64,000 nt of DNA from the NCBI GenBank assembly GCA_022820025.1, contig JAJEGF010000025.1, forward strand, positions 1-64,000. Direction: 5' to 3'. The stretch comes from Chloroflexota bacterium. GTDB taxonomy: Bacteria; Chloroflexota; UBA11872. Numbering within the stretch: position 1 is the stretch's first letter; every line of letters begins with the position of its first letter. The notes under the pieces are model-generated. The model was not told where the DNA came from, did no database searches, and worked only from the letters and a program-made list of their open reading frames with translations. The position numbers were made by a program, and so were the translations under genes. This document shows positions 39,720 to 49,128 of this stretch, piece by piece.

Positions 39720-40715
39720 ATGCACAAGCGAGCGCTCATCCCGTCAGCCCGACCGACGGCAACCGCTCAACCGGGCTTTGGCCGTCGCCGTCTTCTCGGT
39801 CTGGCTGCTGCCGGCACAAGCGCTATGGCCGTCAGCGGCTGTGACATCTGGAACCTTGTCGGCCAACCCGACGCCCGCAGTCCCGGCGGTTCGACCCTCT
39901 CAATTCCCGCGCTGCGGGCGCGCCGGTTCCCGGCTTCCGAGATTCGACTGCACAAGGCGGCCGCGCGCCACGACGATTACACGTCATACCTGATGAGTTA
40001 TGACTCCGATGGGCTTCACATCACGGGAATGGCCACGATCCCAACCGGCCAGGGGCCGTTTCCGGTCGCGCTGCTCAATCACGGCTACGTGCTGCCAAGT
40101 CAGTACGCCACGGGTGTGGGCACGCGTGTCATGGCCGATGCCCTGTCGCGGCGCGGCTTTGTGACGCTCGCCACCGACTATCGAGGGCTTGGCGGTTCCC
40201 AAGACGATATGCGGCTCAACATCGGAGCCAGGCTCGAGTTTGTGATTGACGTCTTGAACCTGGCGGCAGCGGCGCGCGAGTTTCCGGAAGCCCAGCGAGG
40301 CCTCATTGGCATCTGGGGGCATAGCCTCGGCGGCGAGCTGGCGATTCGCGCCGGCGTAGTGGATCCCTGGATTGGGCCGATAGCCCTATGGGCGCCACTC
40401 AGCGTCTGGATCGACGATATCTCCGACTACTACCGCGTACCGACGTCCCGCTCGAGCGACCAACTGCGCGCGGCCCTTTCCGCGGGGAACTACCTTGAGC
40501 GACTCACGGGTCCGGTGGACATTCACCAGGGCGCGGACGATCTCGCGGTCAACCCGGCCTGGGCATCAAAGCTCCAGCTGGCGCTGGGGGAGGCCGGCGT
40601 GGCAAGTGACCTTTACCTCTATCCCGGCGTGGGACATTTGCTTAACGCCAGCGCACAGACCGTCGTCCGCAACAGCACCGAATTCTTGCGGCGAAATCTG
40701 CCGACAACACGTTAG
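39720..40715 (+). CDS. Exported alpha/beta hydrolase lipoprotein
   Basis: A 331-residue protein. Residues 22-42 read GRRRLLGLAAAGTSAMAVSGC, combining a Tat-like twin-arginine region with a lipobox Cys, so it is probably exported folded and lipidated. The mature part is an alpha/beta hydrolase: NHGYVLPSQY, TDYRGLGGSQ, nucleophile elbow GHSLGGE, acid in HQGADD, and His in GVGHLLN. This resembles dipeptidyl-peptidase-like esterases. Substrate unknown. It lies between plsX and a polytopic membrane protein in one likely operon. Confidence 0.8.
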   Translation: MHKRALIPSARPTATAQPGFGRRRLLGLAAAGTSAMAVSGCDIWNLVGQPDARSPGGSTLSIPALRARRFPASEIRLHKAAARHDDYTSYLMSYDSDGLHITGMATIPTGQGPFPVALLNHGYVLPSQYATGVGTRVMADALSRRGFVTLATDYRGLGGSQDDMRLNIGARLEFVIDVLNLAAAAREFPEAQRGLIGIWGHSLGGELAIRAGVVDPWIGPIALWAPLSVWIDDISDYYRVPTSRSSDQLRAALSAGNYLERLTGPVDIHQGADDLAVNPAWASKLQLALGEAGVASDLYLYPGVGHLLNASAQTVVRNSTEFLRRNLPTTR

Positions 40716-40727
40716 GAATCACGGGCC

Positions 40728-42200
40728 GTGCCTGCGCTGTCTCAGGCCGCCGAGCAGGTGTCCGCCGACGTCGGTCGACGCTTAGGCGCGGCCCCCGCCG
40801 CCGCGGTATTGGCCATTGCCGCGCTGGCCGCCGCCCAGCCGCTGGACGCCGACCTTTGGGTTCATCTCAACAACGGTCGCTTCATCGCCAGCCGGGGCGA
40901 ACTCCCCTATCCCGATCCATTCACTTTTAGCGCCGGGGACGCGGTCTGGACAGTTCACGAGTGGCTGCCCGCCCTGATCATCTTTCAACTGGTCGACCGC
41001 GGAGGCGTTATAGCCGCGGTTCTGGGCATTGCCGCCGTCTACGCCCTCATCTGGGGCCTGCTCGAACGCACACTCGCCGCCCACGGCGTCGGCCCGTGGA
41101 TGCGAACCGCCGGTCTGGTTACAGCATCCCTGCCGCTATTTCCATTTGCAGGTATCCGTCCGCTGGCGTTCGGACTGCTGGCTGCCGTCCTGGCCGCCGC
41201 TCTGGCATTGCATCACCGGCGCACCGGCTCGCGCTGGGTGTGGCTGCTGCCGCTCGTGTTCGTCATCTGGGGCAATGTGCATGCGTCGTTCCCCATCGGC
41301 TTCGCCCTGCCCGGCACGCTCCTCATCGAAGCACTCTGGGCGCGGTCCCGGCTGCCGTTCGTTGGTCCGCGCCCCCGCACACGCCTTGGACCCTTCGCTG
41401 CCGTCACGGCCTTGTCCGTTGTCGCACCGACCCTGAACCCGTCCGGACCCCGCCTGCTGGCCCAGCCGTTCTTTCAGTGGGGCGGCGAGTTTCGTCGCTT
41501 CAACAGCGACTGGCGTCCGCCCGAGGCTTTCAGCGAAACCTGGTGGTTTTTCGCGGCCTTTCTCGTCCTGCTGGGGCTGCTGCTGATCCTGCGTCGATCT
41601 CGCGTCGAGCCCGCCATGCTGGGGCTGCTGATCGTGGTGCTGGCGGCCGGGTATAGCACGCGCAAGGTCATGCCCTTTGCCGCGGTGTTGGCGCCGCTCC
41701 TGCTGGCGCACCCGCTGGCCATTGCCCGCAGCATTCGCATGTCTCCCCCGGACTGGGCGGTCGGTGTCGGTTCGGCGTTGGTTGCCGCTACGGCTCTCGG
41801 GATTGCTATCGCCATCAGCCCGCGTACGCTCGAAGGCCCGACCGTCGTGCCCATGCCGACGGTCGCACGGGACCTCGTGGCCGAGACCGACGCAGTCCGG
41901 ATATTCAATACCTACCATTGGGGCGCGTACCTCACCTGGAGCCTCTGGCCCGACGCCCTGGTCTACATTGACGGCCGATTCGACCTCTTCGTACCCGACT
42001 CGCTCGGCGTCTACCTCACGGTTATTGGCCTGGGTTCCGGCTGGCGGGACGAGTTGTCGAACATTAACCCCGAGGCCCTGGTGATCGAGACCGACTCTGC
42101 GCTGGCCCGCCGGCTGGCCCGGGCCGACTCCGGTTGGCGCGAGATCGGGGGCGACGCCGTAGCCCGGATTTTTCTGCCCGCCGAGAACAGATCCGGATGA
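40728..42200 (+). CDS. Polytopic membrane protein, GT-C-like
   Basis: A 490-residue protein with about nine to ten hydrophobic helices. The first extracytoplasmic loop reads DADLWVHLNNGRFIASRGEL then YPDPFTFS, and after it a VHEWLPALI segment. This D-x-W-x-H-L pattern is shared with a group of uncharacterised GT-C-like membrane proteins. The soluble C-terminal part has RIFNTYHWGAYLTWSLWPD and VYIDGRFDL, also typical of that group. A polyprenyl-linked sugar transferase role is inference. GTG start, 12 bases after the hydrolase gene. Confidence 0.6.
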   Translation: MPALSQAAEQVSADVGRRLGAAPAAAVLAIAALAAAQPLDADLWVHLNNGRFIASRGELPYPDPFTFSAGDAVWTVHEWLPALIIFQLVDRGGVIAAVLGIAAVYALIWGLLERTLAAHGVGPWMRTAGLVTASLPLFPFAGIRPLAFGLLAAVLAAALALHHRRTGSRWVWLLPLVFVIWGNVHASFPIGFALPGTLLIEALWARSRLPFVGPRPRTRLGPFAAVTALSVVAPTLNPSGPRLLAQPFFQWGGEFRRFNSDWRPPEAFSETWWFFAAFLVLLGLLLILRRSRVEPAMLGLLIVVLAAGYSTRKVMPFAAVLAPLLLAHPLAIARSIRMSPPDWAVGVGSALVAATALGIAIAISPRTLEGPTVVPMPTVARDLVAETDAVRIFNTYHWGAYLTWSLWPDALVYIDGRFDLFVPDSLGVYLTVIGLGSGWRDELSNINPEALVIETDSALARRLARADSGWREIGGDAVARIFLPAENRSG

Positions 42201-42211
42201 CGACGCCCGGA

Positions 42212-42227
42212 TGTTTCGCGTGAAACA
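42212..42227. other. parS-like ParB-binding site
   Basis: TGTTTCGCGTGAAACA differs at one base from the bacterial parS consensus TGTTTCACGTGAAACA. It lies in the 57-bp gap between two genes, where no other function explains a 16-bp near-palindrome. parS sites load ParB and usually cluster near the replication origin. gyrB lies 4 kb away. No ParA/ParB gene is in the window. Confidence 0.6.
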
Positions 42228-42257
42228 CTCGTTGCCGGCCACCCCGCGAAGCCGCCG

Positions 42258-42812
42258 ATGACCCGTAAGCACCACGGCGACCAGGGCGAGACCAGCCTGT
42301 TTGACGGAGCGCGCGTAGCGAAGACGGACGCTCGCATCTCCGCCCTTGGGTCGGTCGACGAGCTCAATTCCGCTCTGGGCGTCGCCATGAGCTTCTGTCC
42401 TCCTGGCGATCACCTGGACCGTCTGGCGTGGATTCAGACTCGCCTGTTCACCCTTGGCTCGGACCTGGCCAATCCTGGCGGCAGGTCCCGTGGCGACCGA
42501 ATCTCGGCGTCGGACATCGCCTCGTTGGATACATGGCTCGACGGCTATCGAGCGGATCTACCGCCGCTCCAGCACTTCATTCTGCCCGGTGGCACGCCAG
42601 CGGCGGCCAGTGTGAATCTGGCCCGAACTGTCTGCCGCCGCGCCGAACGCGAAGTCTTCCGTCTCGCATCGGAAGCACAGGTCAGCCCGGATGTCCCGGT
42701 CTTCCTCAACCGCCTGAGCGACGTGCTGTTTGAGCTTGCGCGCGCCCTCAACCACGAGGCCGGCGTCCCCGAACGCGTGTGGCTCGGCCCGCGCGACCGA
42801 CCCGGCGGCTGA
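42258..42812 (+). CDS. Cob(I)alamin adenosyltransferase, PduO type
   Basis: A 184-residue trimeric enzyme that adds the 5'-deoxyadenosyl group to cob(I)alamin. Markers are the GDQGETSLFDGARVAKTD phosphate loop, ALGSVDELNSALGVA, FILPGGTPAAASVNLARTVC, RRAEREVFRL, and LNRLSDVLFELARALNHEAG. It implies use of adenosylcobalamin enzymes in this organism. No cobalamin riboswitch was noticed upstream. Confidence 0.93.
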   Translation: MTRKHHGDQGETSLFDGARVAKTDARISALGSVDELNSALGVAMSFCPPGDHLDRLAWIQTRLFTLGSDLANPGGRSRGDRISASDIASLDTWLDGYRADLPPLQHFILPGGTPAAASVNLARTVCRRAEREVFRLASEAQVSPDVPVFLNRLSDVLFELARALNHEAGVPERVWLGPRDRPGG

Positions 42813-42934
42813 TCGACTCCAGGCACAACAGCTCTCAGTCCGGGCTGCGAACCGCCCTCGTTTGACAAGTTTCCACCGGCTCGTCAGCGTCACCGCGTAG
42901 GGCCGGGTGATTCACGGTCGAAAGGATCCACGCC

Positions 42935-43762
42935 ATGTATCGGTCAGTTCAAGCGGCTGCGTTGTCCATTAAGCCCACGAAGTGGGACAAGCCCGCCAAC
43001 GCCGACAAGCTGGAGGACTTCGTTCGCAAGGCCGCGGCCCAGGGTGCGGAACTGGTCGTAGCTCCCGAAGGATTCCTCGAGGGCTACGTCGTCATGGAGG
43101 TCATCGAGGACCCGGATCTCCGTGCCGACATGTGGGATATCGCCGAGCCGCCGGACGGTCCCTACATCCAGCGCTTCAGCGACCTGGCGCGCGAGCTAGG
43201 CATCGTGCTCTGCTTCGGCTACGCGGAACGGCGCGACGACGGCGTCTACAACGCGGCCATCATCCTGGGGCCCGATGGCGAGCACTGCGGAACCTATTAC
43301 AAGACGCAGCTTGCCGAGGGCGCGTGCGACGACTGGGACTTCAACCGACTCGGCCACAGCCTTCGCGCCATCGACACCCCCGTGGGGCGCGTTGGCACCA
43401 TGATCTGCAACGACCGCTGGAATCCACTGATTGCCCGCGCCCAGGTGATGGACGGCGCTCAAGCCTTACTGATCCCTTCCTTTGGCTCACGCAGCCGCGA
43501 CCAGAATCTGAACGTGATCGCGCGAGCGCGTGAAAACGGCGTGCCCGTGGTTGAAGCCAATGTTGGAGTGAATCTGATCGTCAGCAAAGGCGAAGTTGCC
43601 GCCTACGTCTGGGGAACCGACCGCATCTCCATGGCCACCATCGAAATCCCGCTGCCACCATCGGACGTCAACGCCCGCGCCGTCGCTGAGGAGTTCATGA
43701 CCTGGCGTGGACCCGAAATGCAGCGCCGCTACGAGCGCACCATCGAGAAGATCTCCAGTTGA
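42935..43762 (+). CDS. Carbon-nitrogen hydrolase (nitrilase superfamily)
   Basis: A 275-residue enzyme with the Glu-Lys-Cys triad: Glu in VVAPEGFLEGY, Lys in YYKTQLAEGA, and Cys in MICNDRWNP. The LIPSFGSRS and VVEANVGVN segments match nitrilase-fold amidases. It could cleave an amide or nitrile; the substrate is not readable. AAGGA lies about ten bases before the ATG. It ends the plus-strand run. Confidence 0.88.
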   Translation: MYRSVQAAALSIKPTKWDKPANADKLEDFVRKAAAQGAELVVAPEGFLEGYVVMEVIEDPDLRADMWDIAEPPDGPYIQRFSDLARELGIVLCFGYAERRDDGVYNAAIILGPDGEHCGTYYKTQLAEGACDDWDFNRLGHSLRAIDTPVGRVGTMICNDRWNPLIARAQVMDGAQALLIPSFGSRSRDQNLNVIARARENGVPVVEANVGVNLIVSKGEVAAYVWGTDRISMATIEIPLPPSDVNARAVAEEFMTWRGPEMQRRYERTIEKISS

Positions 43763-43769
43763 GGCGCGC

Positions 43770-44108
43770 CTACCGGCCCTCGGACTCGCTCCGGTCGGCC
43801 AGCGCGCGCAGCATCTCCCAGGGATAGATGCCGGTGCTGTGGCTATCGCTCCAATCGAACGTGAGCGCATAGTTCCCCACCGGCGCTATTCGATAGGCGC
43901 GGATGTTGGCCGGTATCGACGCTGGGTCAAGCAGGGGAGCGCCGGTCAGTTCGTCGCGGCAGACCGCGCAGCCGCAGGCCAGACGAATTTCCCGCAGCGG
44001 GATCTCGGAGGTCGCGCCGTCGGCCCATTCGATACCTAATGCGGCATCGCCGACGCGGTGAATGCCGACCGCGGTGACTCGCGCCTGGGCGTTCGAGCTT
44101 GCGGTCAC
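43770..44108 (-). CDS. DUF971 domain protein
   Basis: A 112-residue protein of the DUF971/gamma-butyrobetaine-hydroxylase-N-like family. It has IEWADGATSEIPLREIRLACGCAVC, where the Cys pair may bind metal, NIRAYRIAPVGNYALTFDWSDSHSTGIYPWEMLR at the end. Related domains occur in iron-sulfur assembly proteins. The GTG start overlaps the stop of the upstream fused gene by four bases (GTGA), so the two are translationally coupled. Confidence 0.88.
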   Translation of the reverse strand: MTASSNAQARVTAVGIHRVGDAALGIEWADGATSEIPLREIRLACGCAVCRDELTGAPLLDPASIPANIRAYRIAPVGNYALTFDWSDSHSTGIYPWEMLRALADRSESEGR

Positions 44109-46573
44109 CTGGCGGCGCTAGCGACGAGGCGCTCGATCTCGTCGGCCAACGCGGCCGCCGCGACCGGTCCCTCGCCTTCCGCCATCACGCGGAATACCGG
44201 CCGGTCATCGTCGGGAACGACCACCGCTCGCTCAAAGCCTTTGCCGAAGACGACCCCATCAATCTCGCCCTCGTCACCACGATCGGGGTGCGAGTTCAAC
44301 ACGCGCATCAACTTCGCACGTCGCTCCCAGGCCACCGAGACTTCACGGTGCGCCAGCGTGAAGGCGGGCAACGATCCGACCCTGTCCGACACGGACAAGT
44401 CGCTCAGCGCCTGCGCGCTTATCAGATGAACCAGGGTTGCCATGGCGTCAGGCCCTGGGTGCAGGTCGGGAAAGGCCAGTGCGTTTCGGCCGTTCGCCGC
44501 CACCACCGCCCGCTCAGCGTCACTCACCTGCATCATGTTGGCCACGTTGGCCTGCGTCCGGATCGATGTGAAGCCCAGCTCGCTGGCGTACGAGGTGAGG
44601 CTGTTGGGCACCGTAAACGGCACGGCCAGTGGACCGGCGATTCCTCGTGCCCGCAGCCCGTCCAGGACCAGCGCAATGACGGTCAGGCTGTCGATTGGCG
44701 CTCCCTGCTCGTCCACCAGCCAGATGCGGTTTCCGTCAGGACCGACGACCGCGCCGAAGGTCGCGCCCACCGCCGTGACGATTCGCCCCAGGCGGGCCAA
44801 CCGTTCCTCGATCGCCATTCCCCCGGCGCCGATGTCGACTGGTGAGGCATCCACGGCGGTGTCGCGCACGCCCAGGCGGGACAAGACGCTGAGCAGCGTC
44901 TCGCCGCAGGTTCCGTCGCTGTAGTCCACGACCACGCCGACGTGTCGGTGCGTCACCTCGGAGTCAGCCACAACGCGCAGCAATGCCTCCTGATACGCCT
45001 CCACGGCGGCCGCCACGGTGATCTCCGCAATTGACTCAGAGCCAACGCGCCGGAAGTCCTCGCGCATGAACGTGGCTTCGATCTTGCGCTGCTCGGTGGG
45101 CCGGATGTCCACGCCACGAGAGTTGGTGAAGCGCACGTCAACGGCTGCCGCGTCGTACGGCGAGGTCCGTACGTGCGTGGCGCCCTCGGCCTCAAACCGC
45201 GCGCACGAAAACCGCCCCACCGGAAACGGCGTAGCGCCGATGTCGATCACCCGCACGCCCACCGAGGCCAGCCCCGCCATCAGCGCTCGCTTGACCATTC
45301 GGGCTGGCCGCGTCTGGTCACGGTTCGCCACCACCGAGACGCCAACCGGTAGCGTGCTTCCCCACGCGGCGCCCAGGCGAGCCGCGAATTCGGGCGTGAG
45401 TTCGAAATTTGCCAGCCCGGCCACGCCGCCGTGCGTGAAGATCGTGCGCCGGGCTTGCGGCGCGTGGATCAAGCTACGGTCCACCACCACGCCCTCGTCC
45501 ACGAACTTGCGCGGCCAGATGCGAACCCCGGGTCGAACGGACGAACCGTCGGCCAGCGTGCTGCGGTCGCCGATCACGACGTCTTCGCGAATGGTCACTC
45601 CGCGCCCGAGGTTGGCGTGCCGCGCCACAATGCATTGCTCAAGGCTGGCGCCGACCCCAACCACCACATTGCCACTAATCACCGCGTCGTTGATCTGGGC
45701 GCGCTCGGCAATCACGGTGTTGTCCCCAATCACCGCGGGACCGTTGATGACCGCTTGGGCATGAACTTCACTCCCACGGCCTACGTACACCGGACCACGC
45801 AATTGCGCCGCGGGATCGACACGAGCTGTTGCATCTACGGTTGGCGCGTCCGGTCGATACGTCGGGCCGTCGTACGTCCGCACTCGCCCCGACACCAGAT
45901 CGGCGTTCGCGGCCCGGTACGCGTCGAGCGTGCCGATGTCGGTCCAATAGCCGTCGGCGATGTGGCCGAACAGCGGCCGCCCTCCGGTGAGCATGGCCGG
46001 AAATACGTCCATCGAAAAGTCCACTTCCCGCCCCGGTGGAATCAGATCAAAGACCGACGGGTCGAGCATGTAGATGCCAGTGTTGGCGGCGTCGCTCAAG
46101 ACCTCGCCCCAGGATGGTTTTTCCTGGAAGCGCACGATCCGCCCGTCGTCTTCGGTCACCACAACGCCGTATTCCAACGGATTGGGAACGCGCGCCAGCA
46201 GCAACGTGGCCTGGGAATTGCTGGACTGGTGCGCGGTTGCCAGCGCCGTCAGGTCCACATCCGTTAGGGCATCGCCCGAGATCACCAGGAATGGCTCGGT
46301 CAACTGGTCGCGGGCCAGCGCCACGCTGCCGGCGGTGCCCAACGGCTCGTTCTCGTAGGTATAGGTGATCCGCAGTCCGAAGTCCTCGCCGGACTGGAAG
46401 TAGTTCTCGATCGTGGAACCGAGATAGTGCAGCGTCACAATGATGTCGGTAAAGCCGTGCGCGCGCAGCAGCCGCAGGATGTGTTCCATGACGGGCGCGT
46501 CGCCCAGCATCGCCATTGGCTTGGGGCGCTCAATGGTCAGCGGTCGCAGCCGGGAGCCCTCGCCACCGGCCAT
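44105..46573 (-). CDS. Fused sugar nucleotidyltransferase / left-handed beta-helix / phosphomannomutase-like protein
   Basis: An 822-residue fusion. Residues 1-230 form a mannose-1-phosphate guanylyltransferase-like domain (MAGGEGSRLRPLTIERPKPM). Residues about 250-370 are hexapeptide repeats (VIGDNTVIAERAQI). The rest is a phosphohexomutase fold. In true mutases the phosphoserine loop is TASHNP; here the matching place reads VRTSPYDAAAV, so mutase activity is doubtful. This fusion class is known in bacteria. ATG 46573 is the only canonical start. The open frame upstream encodes THAVVM, matching the missing first beta strand, so initiation may be non-canonical. It feeds GDP-sugar or regulatory roles. 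Confidence 0.85.
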   Translation of the reverse strand: MAGGEGSRLRPLTIERPKPMAMLGDAPVMEHILRLLRAHGFTDIIVTLHYLGSTIENYFQSGEDFGLRITYTYENEPLGTAGSVALARDQLTEPFLVISGDALTDVDLTALATAHQSSNSQATLLLARVPNPLEYGVVVTEDDGRIVRFQEKPSWGEVLSDAANTGIYMLDPSVFDLIPPGREVDFSMDVFPAMLTGGRPLFGHIADGYWTDIGTLDAYRAANADLVSGRVRTYDGPTYRPDAPTVDATARVDPAAQLRGPVYVGRGSEVHAQAVINGPAVIGDNTVIAERAQINDAVISGNVVVGVGASLEQCIVARHANLGRGVTIREDVVIGDRSTLADGSSVRPGVRIWPRKFVDEGVVVDRSLIHAPQARRTIFTHGGVAGLANFELTPEFAARLGAAWGSTLPVGVSVVANRDQTRPARMVKRALMAGLASVGVRVIDIGATPFPVGRFSCARFEAEGATHVRTSPYDAAAVDVRFTNSRGVDIRPTEQRKIEATFMREDFRRVGSESIAEITVAAAVEAYQEALLRVVADSEVTHRHVGVVVDYSDGTCGETLLSVLSRLGVRDTAVDASPVDIGAGGMAIEERLARLGRIVTAVGATFGAVVGPDGNRIWLVDEQGAPIDSLTVIALVLDGLRARGIAGPLAVPFTVPNSLTSYASELGFTSIRTQANVANMMQVSDAERAVVAANGRNALAFPDLHPGPDAMATLVHLISAQALSDLSVSDRVGSLPAFTLAHREVSVAWERRAKLMRVLNSHPDRGDEGEIDGVVFGKGFERAVVVPDDDRPVFRVMAEGEGPVAAAALADEIERLVASAAR

Positions 46574-46706
46574 GACTACGGCGTGTGTGAGGATTCTATG
46601 AGCCGTAACGTGGGTCGCGTTTTCAGTCTACGGTCCGGCCTTGCCCTGTCAACGCCGGTGCTAGGCTCGCGCGCGGCCAGCTGCCGCGGACTACCGAAGC
46701 AAACGC

Positions 46707-47411
46707 ATGCCGCCTAACGACGCGCCCACGATCGCCGTGATCGTGCCCACGTTCAACGAGCGGGGAAACCCGGGTCCCCTGGTGGAGCAGGTATCGGCCG
46801 CGCTTGCCGACCGGCCGTTTCGCATCGTGTTCGCTGACGACAGTACCGACGGCACCACGCGTGAAATCCGGGATCTGGCGCGGGAGAGCGTCACCATCAG
46901 CCTGAACCACAGTTCAAGTCGGCGGGGCCTGGCGCGCGCCGTCGTGGAGACCCTGGCTGACGTGACGGAAGAGTTTGTCGTCATTATGGACGGCGATCTT
47001 CAGCACCCGCCCAGGCTCCTACCGTCGCTTATCGCCACGCTGACGGCGGGGGCTGACATCGCCGTCGCCAGCCGCTATGCGCCCGGTGGCCGTGAGCTGG
47101 GGCTCAGCGGCCCAATTCGACGGCTCGTGAGCCGGCAGTCGACGCGCGCCGCGCGCCTGCTGCTGCCGCAGGCTCGCCAAACGACTGATCCGATGAGTGG
47201 GTTTTTCGCGATTCGTCGCACCATTCTCGATGGCGCCACGCTTCAACCCGTCGGCTTCAAGATCCTGATTGAAGTGCTCGTTCGTGGCCACGTCCGCCGC
47301 GTTGTCGATGTGCCTTATACGCTTGACCGACGCACGCGCGCCGCCAGCAAGGCCTCTCCACTTGAGGGCGTGCGCTTTCTGCGCCACCTCGTAAGGCTGC
47401 GCGCGCCCTAG
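46707..47411 (+). CDS. Family 2 glycosyltransferase, polyprenol-phosphate mannosyltransferase-like
   Basis: A 234-residue GT-A enzyme similar to Dpm1/Ppm1 catalytic domains. AVIVPTFNERGN opens it, FADDSTDGT binds the nucleotide, VIMDGDLQHPP contains the DxD metal motif, and DPMSGFFAIRR with GFKILIEVLVRG matches the DPM subgroup. No membrane helices are present. It would put mannose on a polyprenyl carrier. Divergent from the fused guanylyltransferase gene. Its stop overlaps the convergent phosphorylase gene by four bases. Confidence 0.85.
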   Translation: MPPNDAPTIAVIVPTFNERGNPGPLVEQVSAALADRPFRIVFADDSTDGTTREIRDLARESVTISLNHSSSRRGLARAVVETLADVTEEFVVIMDGDLQHPPRLLPSLIATLTAGADIAVASRYAPGGRELGLSGPIRRLVSRQSTRAARLLLPQARQTTDPMSGFFAIRRTILDGATLQPVGFKILIEVLVRGHVRRVVDVPYTLDRRTRAASKASPLEGVRFLRHLVRLRAP

Positions 47412-48235
47412 GCCGAGCCGAATTTCCCGACGACTGCCGCCAGCGCAGTGCCCAGGCGCGGCGCGACGGCGGAGGCCGCGTCCACAACCGCGGCATGCCC
47501 GTCATCCGCCGGCTCTTCAGTTCCAGCCACGTTCGTAATCGTGGTCACGGCACCCACCTCGGCGCCCGCGTGGCGCGCAACGACCACCTCGGGCGCTGTC
47601 GACATTCCGACGGCGTCGGCCCCGATGTGACGCAGGAGGGCCGTCTCCCCCGGTGTCTCATAGGAGGGCCCGGCGACCATGGCATAGATTCCCTGGCGCA
47701 CCGTCAGGCCAGCCCGCACAAGTTCCCGCGCGAGTCCCTTGATCAGCGCCGGGCCGTAGGCACCAGCCAATCCGGGAAATCGCTCGCCGCGCGGGTCGTT
47801 GGGTCCCACCAGGGGGTGATGCCCCGCCAGTCCCGGCAGAAACACGTGATCGGATACCACCATGACGTCGCCCGGCCGGTATTGCGGGTTAAGCGCACCG
47901 GCGGCATTCGTGAGCAGCAGGTGGGTGACCCCCGCGTCCAGCAGTACACGGACGAACGTGGCGATCGGCTGCATGTCACCGTGTTCGTAAAAGTGAGGTC
48001 GTCCCTGGCAGATCCACACCGGCACCCCGTGCGCGACCGCCAGGCGCAAGCGGCCCGGATGTCCGGCGACCGTGGCGGCCGGGAAACCCGGAACGTCGGC
48101 ATAGTCCAGCGTTCGACAGAGGTTGAAAGCTCCGATGAGCCCGGCAAGCCCGCTACCGCTCACCACGGCCCAGCGCGGCAGGGTTCCGCTGGCGGCTGCC
48201 CGCAAGACGTCGGCACCGCGAGCGGCTTCGGTCAC
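47408..48235 (-). CDS. Purine nucleoside phosphorylase, trimeric type
   Basis: A 275-residue enzyme cleaving purine nucleosides with phosphate. Segments are VSGSGLAGLIGAF, GRPHFYEHGD (phosphate-site His), LLTNAAGALNPQYRPGDVMVVSDHV, MVAGPSYETPGE with the base-binding Glu, and GMSTAPEVVVARHAGAEV. The order fits the low-molecular-mass PunA/DeoD2 class that prefers guanosine and inosine. GTG start. Confidence 0.93.
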   Translation of the reverse strand: MTEAARGADVLRAAASGTLPRWAVVSGSGLAGLIGAFNLCRTLDYADVPGFPAATVAGHPGRLRLAVAHGVPVWICQGRPHFYEHGDMQPIATFVRVLLDAGVTHLLLTNAAGALNPQYRPGDVMVVSDHVFLPGLAGHHPLVGPNDPRGERFPGLAGAYGPALIKGLARELVRAGLTVRQGIYAMVAGPSYETPGETALLRHIGADAVGMSTAPEVVVARHAGAEVGAVTTITNVAGTEEPADDGHAAVVDAASAVAPRLGTALAAVVGKFGSA

Positions 48236-48261
48236 GCCGTGCTTCCGGCTCCCGGTCCGCG

Positions 48262-49128
48262 TTACGCCCGCGGGCGGTTCTCCCGCGCCAGTTCAGCATA
48301 GATCTGGGTGGTCGCGGGGCTGGCGTGACCCAGCAGCTTCTGGACCTCGCGTACGCTACTGTCGCCCTGCAGGCGATGCGCGGCAAACGAGTGTCGCAGC
48401 GTATGCGGGGTGATTGGCGTTTCGATGTTGGAGCGTTTTGCATAGGCCTTGACAATCAGCCAGAAGCCCTGACGGGTTAGCCGGTTGCCGCGATGATTCA
48501 GAAACACCGCAGGCTCATCGACGCGACGAAGCAGTTTTTCACGCCCATTGGTCAGGTAGGCCTGTAGTGCCTCGGCCGCGCGCTCCGACAACGGTACCGT
48601 GCGGGCGTTGGCGCCGTCGCGGCCCAACACAATCTCACGTGCCCAGCAGTCGACGTCATCCACGTTCAACTCAACGAGCTCAGAGACACGCATCCCGGTG
48701 GCGTACAGGGCTTCCAGCATCGCGCGGTCCCGCATGCGCTCCGGCGTGGATGCGTCCGCCGCCTGTTCCAACAGGCGCTCGACCTCGGCGGTGGAGATGA
48801 TTCGGGGACGACGTCTTGCCACACGAGCGCCGTCCATCCCGGCGGTGGGATCCGTGGTCACCGCTTCCGAGGACAACAGGTAGCGATACAGGGCCTTAAC
48901 CGCTGCCAGCTTGCGCGCCCGCGATGTCTGCCGGTATTCACGCTGTATGAGATCGGTCATGAAGGACCGAATCATTTTGGGGGGAATGTCCCAGTCGCCG
49001 TAGCCGGCCTTGTGCAGAAACGTCTCGAATTGCCGCAGGTCGCTCCGGTAGGCGGCCAACGTGTTCTTTGATAATCCGCGCTCGGTCCGCAAGTGTTGGA
49101 CGAAGTCGTCCACGCTGGCGCGCATCAT
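48262..49128 (-). CDS. Tyrosine recombinase XerC/XerD-like
   Basis: A 288-residue site-specific recombinase with the Xer size and layout. The N-terminal SAM-like core-binding domain reads FVQHLRTERGLSKNTLAAYR. The catalytic residues are Arg in ATGMRVSELVELNVDD, His and Arg in HTLRHSFAAHRL, His in LLGHASPATTQIY, and the nucleophile Tyr in the same segment. Xer recombinases resolve chromosome dimers at dif. ATG 49128 is chosen from the family N-terminus; the frame is open to 49215. It lacks integrase neighbours, so a housekeeping role is likely. Confidence 0.9.
   Translation of the reverse strand: MMRASVDDFVQHLRTERGLSKNTLAAYRSDLRQFETFLHKAGYGDWDIPPKMIRSFMTDLIQREYRQTSRARKLAAVKALYRYLLSSEAVTTDPTAGMDGARVARRRPRIISTAEVERLLEQAADASTPERMRDRAMLEALYATGMRVSELVELNVDDVDCWAREIVLGRDGANARTVPLSERAAEALQAYLTNGREKLLRRVDEPAVFLNHRGNRLTRQGFWLIVKAYAKRSNIETPITPHTLRHSFAAHRLQGDSSVREVQKLLGHASPATTQIYAELARENRPRA

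Noticed and set aside
41136-42413. 425-codon open frame antisense to the GT-C-like membrane protein
   Set aside because: Composition artefact: Gln/Arg/Gly-rich and without motifs, and it spans the parS-like gap and two sense genes.
42863-42892. TTGACA before the nitrilase gene as a promoter
   Set aside because: No acceptable -10 lies 16-18 bases downstream.
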